From Palsa-504 sp963742795 (GTDB lineage: Bacteria; Actinomycetota; Actinomycetes; Streptosporangiales; Streptosporangiaceae): 64,000 nucleotides of DNA. Where the stretch lies: the NCBI GenBank assembly GCA_963742795.1, contig CAVUNL010000013.1, forward strand, positions 310,001 to 374,000, given 5' to 3'. Below the pieces are notes generated by a model, which worked only from the letters and a program-made list of their open reading frames with translations, was not told where the DNA came from and made no database searches. Positions 41,750 through 51,474 of the stretch are shown in pieces; positions within the stretch are counted from its first letter, which is position 1; the number at the start of each line of letters is the position of its first letter. The position numbers and the translations under genes were made by a program.

Positions 41750-44043
41750 GTGCACGGCTTGCTGCCGGCGGACATCCCGCGGCGGATCCTATCCCTGGCC
41801 GCCGCCACCGTGGTGCCAGCCGCGGTCACGGCGATCCTCGTCCTGGCCGTCCCCGCGCAAGCCCAGCCGGCGCAGACGGCCCAGGTGGGCCAGGCGGCTC
41901 AGGCCGGCCGGGTGTCGATCGTCATCGACTCGATGACGCCGCAGACGGCCAAGCCGGGCAGCACGGTCACCGTGGCCGGAACGGTGACCAACGGCACCAG
42001 CCAGACGAAGGCCGGGCTGGGCGTCCAGCTGTTGACCTCCTCAATCCGGTTCCAGACCCGGGACGCGATGGACGGGTACGTGAGCCAGGGCACCGGCGCG
42101 AACCTGGAGGCGGTCGGCGACTCGTTCTCCCTCGAGGCCAGCCTCAGGCCCGGCGCCACCGCCCGGTGGCACGCCTCATTCCAGGTCAACACCGTGGGCA
42201 TGGACCAGTTCGGCGTCTACCCGGTCAGCGCCCAGCTCAGTGACGGCGAAGGCGGCGTGCTGGGCGTCGACCAGACGCTGCTGCCGTTCTGGCCCGGGCA
42301 GCAGGCGGCCAGCCTGGAGCGCCCGCTGGACATCGCGTGGATCTGGCCGCTGATCGACCAGCCGCACCACCAGGTCTGCACCGCGCTGACGAACAACGAC
42401 CTGACCACCAGCCTCGCACCGGGGGGCCGGCTGTCGGCCCTGCTGGGGGCCGGGCAGGCCAATCCCGGCGCGCACCTGACCTGGGTCGTCGACCCGGCGC
42501 TGCTCAGCGACGTGAACACGATGACCAAGCCGTACCAGGTGGCGTCCGGGCTCGGCTGCAGCGACCCGGTCAACGAGCCGGCCAGCAAGGCGGCCAAGAC
42601 GTGGCTCGGCACGCTTCGCGGCATCACCGCCGGGCAGCGGGCAGCCGCCCGTGATCACGCCCTACGCCAACGTCGACGTCTCCGCGCTGGTGCACAGCGG
42701 CCTGGCCTCGGACATCACCAGCGCCTACGCCATGGGCTACGCGGTGGCGGGCAGCGTGCTGCACGGATCGCTCGGACCGAAGATCGCGGTCCCCGCCGGG
42801 GGGACGGCCGACCTCAGCGTGCTCACCAACCTGGCCACCGCCCAGCACATCGGCACCGCGGTGCTGGACAGCAACGAGATGCCGCCCGTCAACTCCGGGG
42901 GCTTCGAACCAGACGACGCGATCACCTCGATCCGGACGCCGTCCGGCGTGAGCATGACCATCCTGCTCGCCGACCACGTGCTGACCGGGGTGCTGGCGGC
43001 GGGCGACACCGGCTCCGGCGGGCTGCCGCCGAGCACGCAGTTCGCGGTCAACCAGCGGTTCCTGGCCGAGACCGCGATGATCGCCGCCGAGGCGCCCGAT
43101 TCGGACCGGTCCATGGTGGTGGCCCCGCCGGAGAACTGGAGCCCGTCGGCCACACTGGCCAGCGACCTGCTCAGCGAGACGACCAGCACCCCGTGGCTGT
43201 CGCCCACTACGCTGGGCAGCCTGGCGAGCGCCCGGGACAGCGAGCGTACCCTGGCCCGCAAGCCCCCGCCGTCCAACGAGGACAGCCCGGGCGAGCTCAC
43301 CAGCAGCTACCTGAGCACGGTCGCGCAGACCGGTGCCGAACTCGGCGTGTACCAGGACCTGCTTTACCAGCCCTCCAACTCCTACGTGCAGGGCCTGCAG
43401 CAGGCCCTGACCGCCACCGAATCGTCGGCCTGGCGCGGCCGCGCGGCGCCCCAGGGCCTGGCCCTGGCCAAGAAGCTGTCCAGGTTCATGAGCGGCGAGG
43501 AGAGCCAGATCCATATCATCGCCGCGCAGCAGGTACCGATGGGCGGCTCCTCCGGCCTGGTCCCGGTGTCCATCCGGAACGGCTCGCAGCACACCATCCA
43601 GGTCCGGCTCAGCACCAGCGTGGTCAACGTGCCGGACCGGACCTCCCAGCTGAGCATCGGGCGCTTCAAGAGCCTGATCACGGTCCCGCCCCAGCAGGCG
43701 GCGACTCTTCCGGCTGCCGGTGAACTCGGCGCCGATCGGGTCGACCGACATCCAGCTGAGCCTCACCACCGTGCACGGGAAGGCGCTGCCGCTCTCGCTG
43801 ACTTCGCTCACGGTCCAGTCGACCAGGTACGGCCGCGCGATCTTGTTCCTCATCGGCGCCGCGATCGGCGTTCTCGTCCTCACCTCGGTGTTCCGCGGCG
43901 TCCGGCGGCGGATGCGCGCTGACACCCAGGTTGCCCCCGAAGATGCCGATCTACCGGGTAGCGTCGACACCAGCAGCGCGCGACACCCGACGGAGGCACC
44001 GGATGACCTGGCCGATGCACGACGCTGGGCCGACGACACCTGA
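41750..44043 (+). CDS. Secreted/membrane DUF6049 protein upstream of murJ (two frameshifts)
   Basis: About 760 residues when shifts near 42640 and 43706 are bridged. There is a signal-like N-terminus (ILSLAAATVVPAAVTAILVL), then an adhesin-like beta domain (STVTVAGTVTNGTSQTKAGL), long extracellular domains (VITPYANVDVSALVHSGLAS; FMSGEESQIHIIAAQQVPMG) and a C-terminal membrane helix (AILFLIGAAIGVLVLTSVFR) with a basic tail. Proteins of this family precede murJ in actinobacteria and presumably act in envelope assembly; the exact role is unknown. It overlaps the murJ start by 41 bp. Each shift is a single base. Confidence 0.8.
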
Positions 44044-46132
44044 GCCGGGCTCGCAAGAGACCGGGCGCGAGCCCGGCGCGCCGGAGCCAGGGCCGGACGA
44101 GCCGGGGCCCGGCCGGCACGGCCGGCACCCCGGGGACGCCGATCCGCTGCCGCCGCTGGACGGCCCGATGCCGGGCGGCGGCCCGAGCCCGGCCGAGACG
44201 ACGCTGCCGCTGGCGCTCGAGTGGCCCGCTCCGCCCGCCCGGCCGCTCCGGACCCCCCGGTTTACCCCCGCGGGCGCGCCCGGCTCGGTGGACGCGCCGC
44301 CGGGCTGGCGCCGGGTGCCCCGGACGACCGAGTACCGGCCGCCCGAGGACCTGCGTTCGCGGCCCCCGCAGCCGGGCTACCGGCCGCTACCGGGAACGCC
44401 CCCCGGTGCGCCCCGCGGCCCGGGCGGAGCCCCGCCCGCCGGCCCGCCTCCGGGCGGGCCGCGGCCGCCCCGGTCGGCCGGGCAGCGCGCCGCCCCGCAG
44501 TCGAGCCTGGTCCGCTCCAGCGCCGGCATGGCGGTCGGCACCCTGGTCTCCCGGGGCACCGGGTTCCTGCGCACCCTGGTCCTGATCGCCGCGATCGGCG
44601 TCGCCGGGCTCAGCGACGCGTACAACAACGCGAACACGCTGCCGAACACCATCTACTACCTCATGCTCGGCGGCGTCTTCACCAGCGTGGTGGTGCCGCT
44701 GCTGGTCCGGGCGGCCAAGCGCGACCCGGACCGCGGCGAGGCCTACGCGCAGCGCATGTTCACCCTCGGCGCGGTGGCCCTGCTCGTGGTCACCGTGGTG
44801 GCGACGCTGCTGGCGGGGCCGCTGGTGAACTTGTACGCGCCCACCATCCATGGCCCGGCCGGCAGCCACCTGGCCGCCGAGCACGACCTGATGGTGGTGT
44901 GGGCCTACTACTTCATCCCGCAGATCTTCTTCTACGGCATGAGCTCGCTGATCGGGGCGATCCTGAACACCCGCGGCCGGTTCGCGGCGCCGATGTGGAC
45001 GCCGGTCATCAACAACCTGATCGTGATCGTGGTCGGCGGGCTCTACGTGGTGATGCACCTGGGCAAGGAGCCGTGGACCATCTCGGCGGGCGGGGTGCGG
45101 CTGCTCGGGATCGGCACCACGCTCGGCGTGGTGGCGCAGACCGTCGCGCTGGTCCCGTCGCTGCGGGGGGCCGGGTTCCGGTGGCATCCCACGCTCGGGT
45201 TCCGGCCCGGCGAGGTGAGCGAGATGGGCCGGATGGCCGGCTGGATGTCGGTCTACGTGGTCTCCCAGTGGGCCGGTTACCTCGTCGTCCAGATCGTGGC
45301 GAACGCGGCCTCGGCCGGGATCAACGGCTATTCCGCGTACTCCATCGCGTGGCAGTTGTTCCAGCTGCCGTACGCGATCATCGGCATCTCGGTGATCACG
45401 GCGCTGCTGCCCCGGATGAGCGAGCACGCGAATGCCCGCCGGTATTCGCTGGTCAGGGACGACTTCTCGATCGGCGTCCGGCTGGCCTCGGTGCTCGTGG
45501 TACCCGCGGCCATCTACCTCGGCGTGCTCGGCGGCCCGCTCGCGGAGTTCCTGATCGGCTGGTTCCACAGCACCGGCCCCTACCACGCCAGGTATATCGG
45601 CGAGGTCTTCGGCCTGTTCTCCCTGGGCCTGGTGCCGTACATGCTGACCCAGCTGCAGCTGCGGGTCTTCTACTCGTTCCAGGACAGCCGGACGGCCGCC
45701 CTCGTCGGCCTGCTCACCATGACCGTCGGTATCGCGGCGGACCTCATCGTGCTGGCCACGCTGCCGCGCCTGGACGTGGTGGCCGGGCTGGCCGTCGCGT
45801 ACGGGATCACCAACCTGATCGGGGCCACCACAGGCTGGGCCCTGCTGCTCCGGCGGGTCGGCAGCCTGGACGGCCGGGCCATCGCCCGCAGCCTGACCCG
45901 CATGCACCTGGCCACCGTGCCCGGCCTGGTCTTCGCGGTGGCCGTCATGATCGGCGCCGGGCATGTCATCCACAACCCCAGCGCAGCCTACGGCTTCGTG
46001 GTCACGGTGGTCGGCGGCGGCGGCGCGGTCCTGCTGTACGCGCTGTCCGCCCGGGCCCTGCGGGTCGCCGAGTTCGGGTTCCTGGCCCGGACCGTGGCGG
46101 CGAGGTTCGGCCGGCAGAGCGGGCGGCATTAG
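44003..46132 (+). CDS. murJ: Lipid II flippase MurJ (MviN)
   Basis: 709 residues from ATG 44003, with CGGAGG upstream. A Pro/Gly/Arg-rich cytoplasmic N-terminus of about 170 residues precedes 14 or so membrane helices starting SSAGMAVGTLVSRGTGFLRT. Typical MOP-superfamily motifs follow: LSDAYNNANTLPNTIYYLML, GAILNTRGRFAAPMWTPVIN and LPRMSEHANARR. It flips undecaprenyl-linked peptidoglycan precursor outward. Unlike mycobacterial MviN, the pseudokinase and extracellular domains are not fused. They are encoded by the next gene, 15 bp away. The long disordered N-terminus is common in this order of bacteria. Confidence 0.95.
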   Translation: MTWPMHDAGPTTPEPGSQETGREPGAPEPGPDEPGPGRHGRHPGDADPLPPLDGPMPGGGPSPAETTLPLALEWPAPPARPLRTPRFTPAGAPGSVDAPPGWRRVPRTTEYRPPEDLRSRPPQPGYRPLPGTPPGAPRGPGGAPPAGPPPGGPRPPRSAGQRAAPQSSLVRSSAGMAVGTLVSRGTGFLRTLVLIAAIGVAGLSDAYNNANTLPNTIYYLMLGGVFTSVVVPLLVRAAKRDPDRGEAYAQRMFTLGAVALLVVTVVATLLAGPLVNLYAPTIHGPAGSHLAAEHDLMVVWAYYFIPQIFFYGMSSLIGAILNTRGRFAAPMWTPVINNLIVIVVGGLYVVMHLGKEPWTISAGGVRLLGIGTTLGVVAQTVALVPSLRGAGFRWHPTLGFRPGEVSEMGRMAGWMSVYVVSQWAGYLVVQIVANAASAGINGYSAYSIAWQLFQLPYAIIGISVITALLPRMSEHANARRYSLVRDDFSIGVRLASVLVVPAAIYLGVLGGPLAEFLIGWFHSTGPYHARYIGEVFGLFSLGLVPYMLTQLQLRVFYSFQDSRTAALVGLLTMTVGIAADLIVLATLPRLDVVAGLAVAYGITNLIGATTGWALLLRRVGSLDGRAIARSLTRMHLATVPGLVFAVAVMIGAGHVIHNPSAAYGFVVTVVGGGGAVLLYALSARALRVAEFGFLARTVAARFGRQSGRH

Positions 46133-46147
46133 CATGGGTAACGACCT

Positions 46148-47829
46148 ATGAGCACATACACGTCGGAACCAGGAACCCTGCTCGCGGGGCGGTATCGCCT
46201 CGTGGACCAGACGAGCGTGGGCACCGGCTGGGCGTTCTGGAAAGCGACCGATGAACCTCTCGCTCGCTTCGTCACCGTGCTCACGTTCGCATCCGGCTTC
46301 CCGAGGATCTCCGAGGTCATCACCGCCGCCCGGGCCGCGAGCAGACTCGGCGACCCGCGTTTCTCTCAGGTGTTCGACGTCGAGGACGTCAGCGAGCTCG
46401 CCTACGTGGTGCTGGAGTGGGTGGCCGGCGAGTCACTGCTGGACATGCTGGCCGACGGCCCCCTGGACGCCCCGAACGCCGTGTCGCTGCTGCGCGAGGC
46501 GGCCCAGGCCATCGCGGTGGCGCACGCTGGCGGGCTGGCCCACCTGCGGCTGAACCCGGCGTGCCTGCACTGGACGCGCGGCAGCGGGGTCAAGATCACC
46601 GGGCTGGGCATGGACGCGGTCCTGGCCGGAGTGACGCCCGCCACCGCCGGCGCCGACCTCGAAGATGGGTCCGGAGACGGACACAGCCCCGAGCTCACCG
46701 ACACCCGGGACCTGGCCCGGCTGCTGTACGCCGCGCTGACCGGCTACTGGCCCGGCTCGCTGGAACCGGCCGGGTCCGGCGACGCCGCGGAGCCGGCCGA
46801 CCCCCAGGGCGCCGATTCCGGGGGGTCGGTCCATCTCCGGGCCGGGCTGCCCGCGGCGCCGGAGGCCGACGGGGTGCCGCGCACCCCGCGCCAGGTATCC
46901 GCGGCGGTCCCGGCCAACATCGACGCCCTGACCTGCCAGGCGCTGTTCCAGCGGCCCAGCCGTCACGGCCCGGCGCTCAGCACGGCGGCGATGCTGGCCG
47001 AGGCGCTGGCCAATGTGGCCTCGCCCGACCCGCTGCCGATGCCCGCCGCGGCCACGGCCTCGCTCCGCGCCCCGGCCGATCACGGCTACCAGCCGAACGG
47101 GCCCGCCAACCCGTTCCCGGAGGCCGGCCCCGCCACCCGGCCCCGGTCCGGCGCCCCCTACCGCCGGCCGCCCCCGACCGCTCCTCGACGCGGGCGGCGA
47201 TCATCAGCGCCGTGGTGGTGATCGTCTTGGTGGCGGCGGGCGTGGTCGGCTGGGCGCTGAATCACCACGGCAGCCCGCCGAACTCCGCGCCGCCGACCCA
47301 GAGCCCCTCGTCCTCGTCTCCCCCGCCCGCCGCGGCCTTGGTGGTGCTCACCCCGGTCAGCGCGAACAGCTTCGACGCCCTCGGCAACGACGGCGGCAAC
47401 GAGGACGGCGGCGGGGCCAAGAACGCGATCGACAACAGCGCGAGCACGTTCTGGCACACCGACTACTACTTCACCTATCCAAATCTGGGCAACCTGAAGA
47501 AGGGCACCGGACTCATACTGGATATGGGCAAGCAAGTGCGGCTGAGCCAGGTGGTGGTCCAGTTCGGCGCCAGCTGCTGCACCGACGTCGAGATCGAGAT
47601 CGGGAACGACAACAACCCGGTCCCTTCCGCGCTGAGCTCCTTCACCAAGGTCGCGAGCTCCACGACCGCGCACGGCAGCACGACGTTCGACGTGAGCAGC
47701 ACGACCACCGGCCGTTACGTTCTGATCTGGATGACCCGCCTGCCGCCGCTGGCCGGGACGGGCAATCAGTACGAGGCGCAGATCTACAACGTCGTGGTCC
47801 ATGGTTCCGCCGCGAGCCAGTCGGGCTGA
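46148..47829 (+). CDS. Membrane pseudokinase with extracellular galactose-binding-like domain (one frameshift)
   Basis: About 560 residues with the shift near 47180 bridged. The N-terminal Ser/Thr-kinase-like domain (LAGRYRLVDQTSVGTGWAFW) has lost all key residues: no VAIK lysine (RFVTVLTFAS), HLRLNP in place of HRDLKP, and ITGLGM in place of DFG. A Pro-rich linker follows, then a membrane helix (AAIISAVVVIVLVAAGVVGW) and an extracellular beta-jelly-roll (NAIDNSASTFWHTDYY, QVVVQFGASCCTDVEIEIG). It equals the C-terminal part of mycobacterial MviN, which recruits FhaA when phosphorylated. Probably a MurJ regulator or scaffold. Confidence 0.82.
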
Positions 47830-47835
47830 TACCTC

Positions 47836-48471
47836 GTGCCCGCCACGGTGCCCATCTCCGGGCCCATCTCCGGCGACGAGCGGCCCTCGGATACCGAACT
47901 CCTCCGCCGGCACGTGGCGGGAGACAGCGACGCCTTCGGCGAGCTGTTCCGCAGGCACCGTGACCGGCTGTGGGCGGTAGCGCTGCGCACCGTCTGCGAC
48001 CCCGAGGAGGCCGCCGACGCCCTCCAGGACGCGATGATCTCCGCCTTCCGCCGCGCGGGTGACTTCCGCGGCGACTCTGCCGTCACCACCTGGCTGCACC
48101 GCATCGTGGTCAACGCCTGCCTTGACCGGCTGCGCCGCCGGGCCGTCCGCCCGGTGACGTCCGCCGGTGACGAGCAGGCGCTGGAGGCCCTGCTGGCGCA
48201 GGACCCGGACCCCGCGCGGGCCACCGACACCCGGCTGGACGTCGACGCCGCGCTGCGGATGCTGCCGGACCCGCAGCGGGCCGCCCTGGTGATGGTGGAC
48301 ATGCTCGGCTTCTCCGTCGACGACGCGGCCGCCATCCTGGACATCTCGCCGGGCACGGTCAAGAGCCGCTGCGCCCGGGCCCGCGCCCGGCTCCTGCCCT
48401 ACGTAGCCCACCTACGGGGGAACCGATCCGCCAGCGAGCGCGTCTCACCTGCGCAGGGAGGAGACACGTGA
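47836..48471 (+). CDS. sigM: ECF RNA polymerase sigma factor SigM
   Basis: 211 residues from GTG 47836. Region 2 (FGELFRRHRDRLWAVALRTV, DPEEAADALQDAMISAFRRA) and region 4 (LPDPQRAALVMVDMLGFSVD, then DISPGTVKSRCARARARLLP) are complete. Position between murJ/pseudokinase and the trxBA genes with an anti-sigma downstream is the conserved SigM locus of actinobacteria, where it responds to oxidative or envelope stress. It overlaps or nearly touches its anti-sigma gene. Confidence 0.92.
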   Translation: MPATVPISGPISGDERPSDTELLRRHVAGDSDAFGELFRRHRDRLWAVALRTVCDPEEAADALQDAMISAFRRAGDFRGDSAVTTWLHRIVVNACLDRLRRRAVRPVTSAGDEQALEALLAQDPDPARATDTRLDVDAALRMLPDPQRAALVMVDMLGFSVDDAAAILDISPGTVKSRCARARARLLPYVAHLRGNRSASERVSPAQGGDT

Positions 48472-48489
48472 ACGGCAGGGAGGGCCAAG

Positions 48490-49344
48490 ATGACCCACCC
48501 GGAGTCCGGCGTGCTAGCCGAGTTCCGGGCGGGGCTGGTGACCGGTCGTCGCCGGGCCAGCATCGCGTCGCACCTGGAAGCGTGCGACCGCTGCGCCGGG
48601 CTGAGCGACCAGCTGGGCGAGATCCCGGTACTGCTCGCCGCGGCGCCGCCCCTCGCCATGCCCGACGACGTGGCCCGGCGACTGGACCTGGTGCTGGCCG
48701 CCGAAGCGGCAAAAAGAGATTCTTCCGAACGGACCGTGGATGACAGCCCCGCGCACCCCCCAGCCAGCCCAGGGCCACGCAGGCGCTGGGATTTCCGGCT
48801 GGTCACCCAGCGGATCCTCGTGCCCGCGGCCGCCGTCGTGGTGCTGGCCGCGGGCGGGTTCGGCCTGAGCCGCGTCACGGGCGGCAGCTCCTCGAGCTCG
48901 GCCGCCTCCGGATCCGAGGCCGCCCCGGCCGCCTCCGCACCGTCGGCCAACGGCACCGCCACGGCCCGGAGCGGGGCGACGAGGGGGTCCCCGGCGATCG
49001 AGGCTCCGCTCAACTTCCCGGTCGTGAACAGCGGGACCCACTACCTGCGCGCGACGCTGCGGCAGCAACTGGAGACCGAACTGCGACGGTACGCCGAGCC
49101 CGCCGTGGGTCCGCAGGTGCTCGCGTCCGGGTCGCTCAAAGGATGCGTGCTCCGGGTGACCAAGGGCACCGTCCCGGGGACCCTGATCCTGGTCGAGAGG
49201 GCTCATTTCCAGGGCCAGCCGGCCATCGTGATCGTCGCCGTCAGCGGTGGCCACGACGCGGCCTGGGTGACCGCCCCCGGCTGCTCGGCCAGCAGCGATC
49301 ACGTCCTCGCCACGGCGACCCTGCCGGGAACATCTGCGTCCTAG
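48490..49344 (+). CDS. Membrane-bound anti-sigma factor (SigM-associated)
   Basis: 284 residues from ATG 48490 with GGGAGGG upstream. The N-terminal part has H-x3-C-x2-C (SHLEACDRCAGLSDQ), the zinc-binding anti-sigma (ZAS) motif that binds and inhibits an ECF sigma. Then come a linker, one membrane helix (ILVPAAAVVVLAAGGFGLSR) and an extracellular domain with two cysteines (LKGCVLRVTKG and VTAPGCSAS) that could sense redox state. It lies 19 bp after sigM, in the trx neighbourhood. Confidence 0.85.
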   Translation: MTHPESGVLAEFRAGLVTGRRRASIASHLEACDRCAGLSDQLGEIPVLLAAAPPLAMPDDVARRLDLVLAAEAAKRDSSERTVDDSPAHPPASPGPRRRWDFRLVTQRILVPAAAVVVLAAGGFGLSRVTGGSSSSSAASGSEAAPAASAPSANGTATARSGATRGSPAIEAPLNFPVVNSGTHYLRATLRQQLETELRRYAEPAVGPQVLASGSLKGCVLRVTKGTVPGTLILVERAHFQGQPAIVIVAVSGGHDAAWVTAPGCSASSDHVLATATLPGTSAS

Positions 49345-49397
49345 GATCGGTTCTCACCAGAGCTAGTGAGATAGGGGGTCGATGAGGGTTGCCAGAA

Positions 49398-50332
49398 GTG
49401 CCCGAAGTCCGGAATGTCATCGTGATCGGTTCCGGCCCGGCCGGTTATACGGCGGCACTGTACGCGGCTCGCGCGGAGCTGAAGCCCTTGGTCTTCGAAG
49501 GATCGGTCACCGCCGGCGGCGCGCTCATGCAGACGACCGACGTGGAGAACTTCCCCGGGTTCCCGGACGCGATCATGGGCCCGGAGCTGATGGACTCGAT
49601 GCGCAAGCAGGCCGAGCGGTTCGGCGCCGAGCTGCTGTCCGACGACGTGATCGAGGTCGACCTCACCGCGACTCCCAAGGTGATCAAGACCGACAGCGAG
49701 ACCTACCTGGCTCACGCGGTCATCATCGCCACCGGTTCCGGTACAAGGAGCTCGCCGTGCCAGGCGAGAAGGAACTCGGCGGCCACGGCGTCTCCTGGTG
49801 TGCCACCTGTGACGGGTTTTTCTTCCGCGGTCACGACATCGCGGTCATCGGCGGCGGCGACTCGGCCATGGAAGAAGCCATGTTCCTGACCAGGTTCGGC
49901 AAGTCGGTGACGGTGATCCACCGCCGGGACACGCTCCGGGCGTCGAAGATCATGCAGGACCGTGCGCTGGCCAACTCCAAGATCAACTTCTTGTGGAACA
50001 GCGAGGTGGCCGAGGTTCTCGGCTCGGACAAGGTGACCGGCCTGCGGATCAGGAGCACCAAGGACGGCACCGAGCACGTGCTGCCGGTGACCGGGGTGTT
50101 CGTGGCCATCGGGCACGACCCGCGGTCCGACCTGTTCACCGGGCAGCTGGCCACCGATCCGGACGGATACCTCCTGGTCAACCAGCCGTCGACGCGGACG
50201 GCCATCGAGGGCGTGTTCGCCTGCGGCGACGTGGTGGACCGCACCTACCGGCAGGCCGTGACCGCCGCCGGGACCGGCTGCGCGGCCGCCCTGGACGCCG
50301 AGCGCTGGCTGGCCAGCCAGGAAGACGCCTGA
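49398..50332 (+). CDS. trxB: Thioredoxin reductase (one frameshift)
   Basis: About 311 residues. FAD-binding VIVIGSGPAGYTAALYAARA, the redox-active WCATCDGFFFRG, the NADP-binding AVIGGGDSAMEEAMFLTRFG and the C-terminal FACGDVVDRTYRQAVTAAGT are all present. Near 49738 (ATTGGTTCCGG region, IIATGSG then YKELAVPGEKELGG) one base is missing, probably one G, splitting the gene into two frames. The enzyme reduces thioredoxin with NADPH and is a core redox gene, so an assembly error is the simplest explanation. Start: GTG 49398 or TTG 49389, both behind GATGAGGG. Confidence 0.93.
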
Positions 50333-50370
50333 AACAAAGCACCGAATATTCACCCGCAAGCTAAAGGGAT

Positions 50371-50703
50371 GTGATCGTAGTGGGCGCGACCAAGGTCGTG
50401 ACGGACGAGACCTTCGAGACGGAGGTCCTCAAGAGCGACAAGCCGGTCATCGTCGATTACTGGGCTGAATGGTGCGGCCCGTGCCGCATGGTGGCCCCGG
50501 TTCTCGAGGAGATCGCGACCGAGTACGCGGACAAGATCGATGTCGTCAAGCTCAACATCGACGAGAACCCGGCCGTTTCGCAGCGGTACGGGATCATGGC
50601 CATCCCGACCATGAACGTGTTCTCGGGCGGCCAGGTAGTCCTGCAGATCGTGGGCGCCAAGCCCAAGTCGGCCCTGCTGCGCGAGCTCGCCGACTTTATC
50701 TGA
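50371..50703 (+). CDS. trxA: Thioredoxin
   Basis: 110 residues with WAEWCGPCRMVAPVL (active site 34-38), the cis-Pro in GIMAIPTMNVF and the usual ending LRELADFI. It reduces protein disulfides using electrons from TrxB, encoded 38 bp upstream. Start GTG 50371 has AAGGGAT close by; GTG 50380 is possible. A terminator follows at once. Confidence 0.96.
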   Translation: MIVVGATKVVTDETFETEVLKSDKPVIVDYWAEWCGPCRMVAPVLEEIATEYADKIDVVKLNIDENPAVSQRYGIMAIPTMNVFSGGQVVLQIVGAKPKSALLRELADFI

Positions 50704-50730
50704 GCCTTCGCGAACGACCCCTCAGGGGGC

Positions 50731-50750
50731 CCGGCCCTTATACGGGCCGG
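50731..50750. terminator. Bidirectional terminator between trxA and the GNAT gene
   Basis: CCGGCCC (50731-50737) and GGGCCGG (50744-50750) form a perfect 7-bp stem with a TTATAC loop that contains the stop codon of the converging GNAT gene. It lies 28 bp after the trxA stop. Confidence 0.6.
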
Positions 50751-51364
50751 AGCGCGCCCTGGGGGGTCGACGGCGTCATCGAGCCGAGCAGGCGCTCCAG
50801 CGCGACCTCGACGTCCTCCCGCCAGGTGAGGATGGTCCGCAGTTCCATCCGCAGCCGCGGGTAGTGGTGATGCGGACGGATCGTCTTGAACCCCACCGCG
50901 AGCAGGTAATCCACCGGCAGCATGCAGGACGGCGACTCCCAGCGGCGGTCGCCGAAGGCCTCGATCGCCTTCACCCCGCGCCGGGTCAGATCCTTGGCCA
51001 TGGCCTGCACGAGCATCCGGCCGATCCCCCCGCCAGTGAACTCGCTGAGCAGGTGCGCGGTCATGAACAGCACCGCGTCGGCGCTCACCGGGCTGGTCGG
51101 AAAGGCGATCGAGCGCGGGACGTACTGCGGGGGCGCGAACAGCATGTACCCGGCGGGGACGCCGTCGACATACGCGATCTTCCCGCAACTGCCCCATTCG
51201 AGCAGCACCGAAGACACCCACGACTCTTTCTCGAGTTCCGGGTCTCCGCTTTCCTCGGCCCGGGCCCGGCTGACCGGCCCCAGTTCCCAGAAAACACATC
51301 TGCGGCATCTCGGCGGCAGATCGCCGAGATTGTCCAGCGTGATATTGACGATACGGCGCGACAT
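50738..51364 (-). CDS. GNAT-family N-acetyltransferase
   Basis: 208 residues from ATG 51364 (MSRRIVNITLDNLGDLPPRC). A cysteine cluster near the N-terminus (PPRCRRCVFWE) is unusual for a GNAT domain. The acetyl-CoA-binding region (LLSEFTGGGIGRMLVQAMAK) is complete, and KAIEAFGDRRWESPSCMLPV follows. The same gene sits between trxA and parB in many actinomycetes. Target unknown. The much longer open frame upstream (to 52537) is antisense to the aminotransferase and is not believed. Confidence 0.82.
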   Translation of the reverse strand: MSRRIVNITLDNLGDLPPRCRRCVFWELGPVSRARAEESGDPELEKESWVSSVLLEWGSCGKIAYVDGVPAGYMLFAPPQYVPRSIAFPTSPVSADAVLFMTAHLLSEFTGGGIGRMLVQAMAKDLTRRGVKAIEAFGDRRWESPSCMLPVDYLLAVGFKTIRPHHHYPRLRMELRTILTWREDVEVALERLLGSMTPSTPQGALRPV

Positions 51365-51474
51365 CCTGTTCCCCGGTAGGCCGATCCCCGGCAGAATCCA
51401 CAAGCGTGCCCAGGAGCTACCGCTTATCCTGGCATGATACTGGACCACTTCAGGCGCCGACTTCAGGAGAAGCC

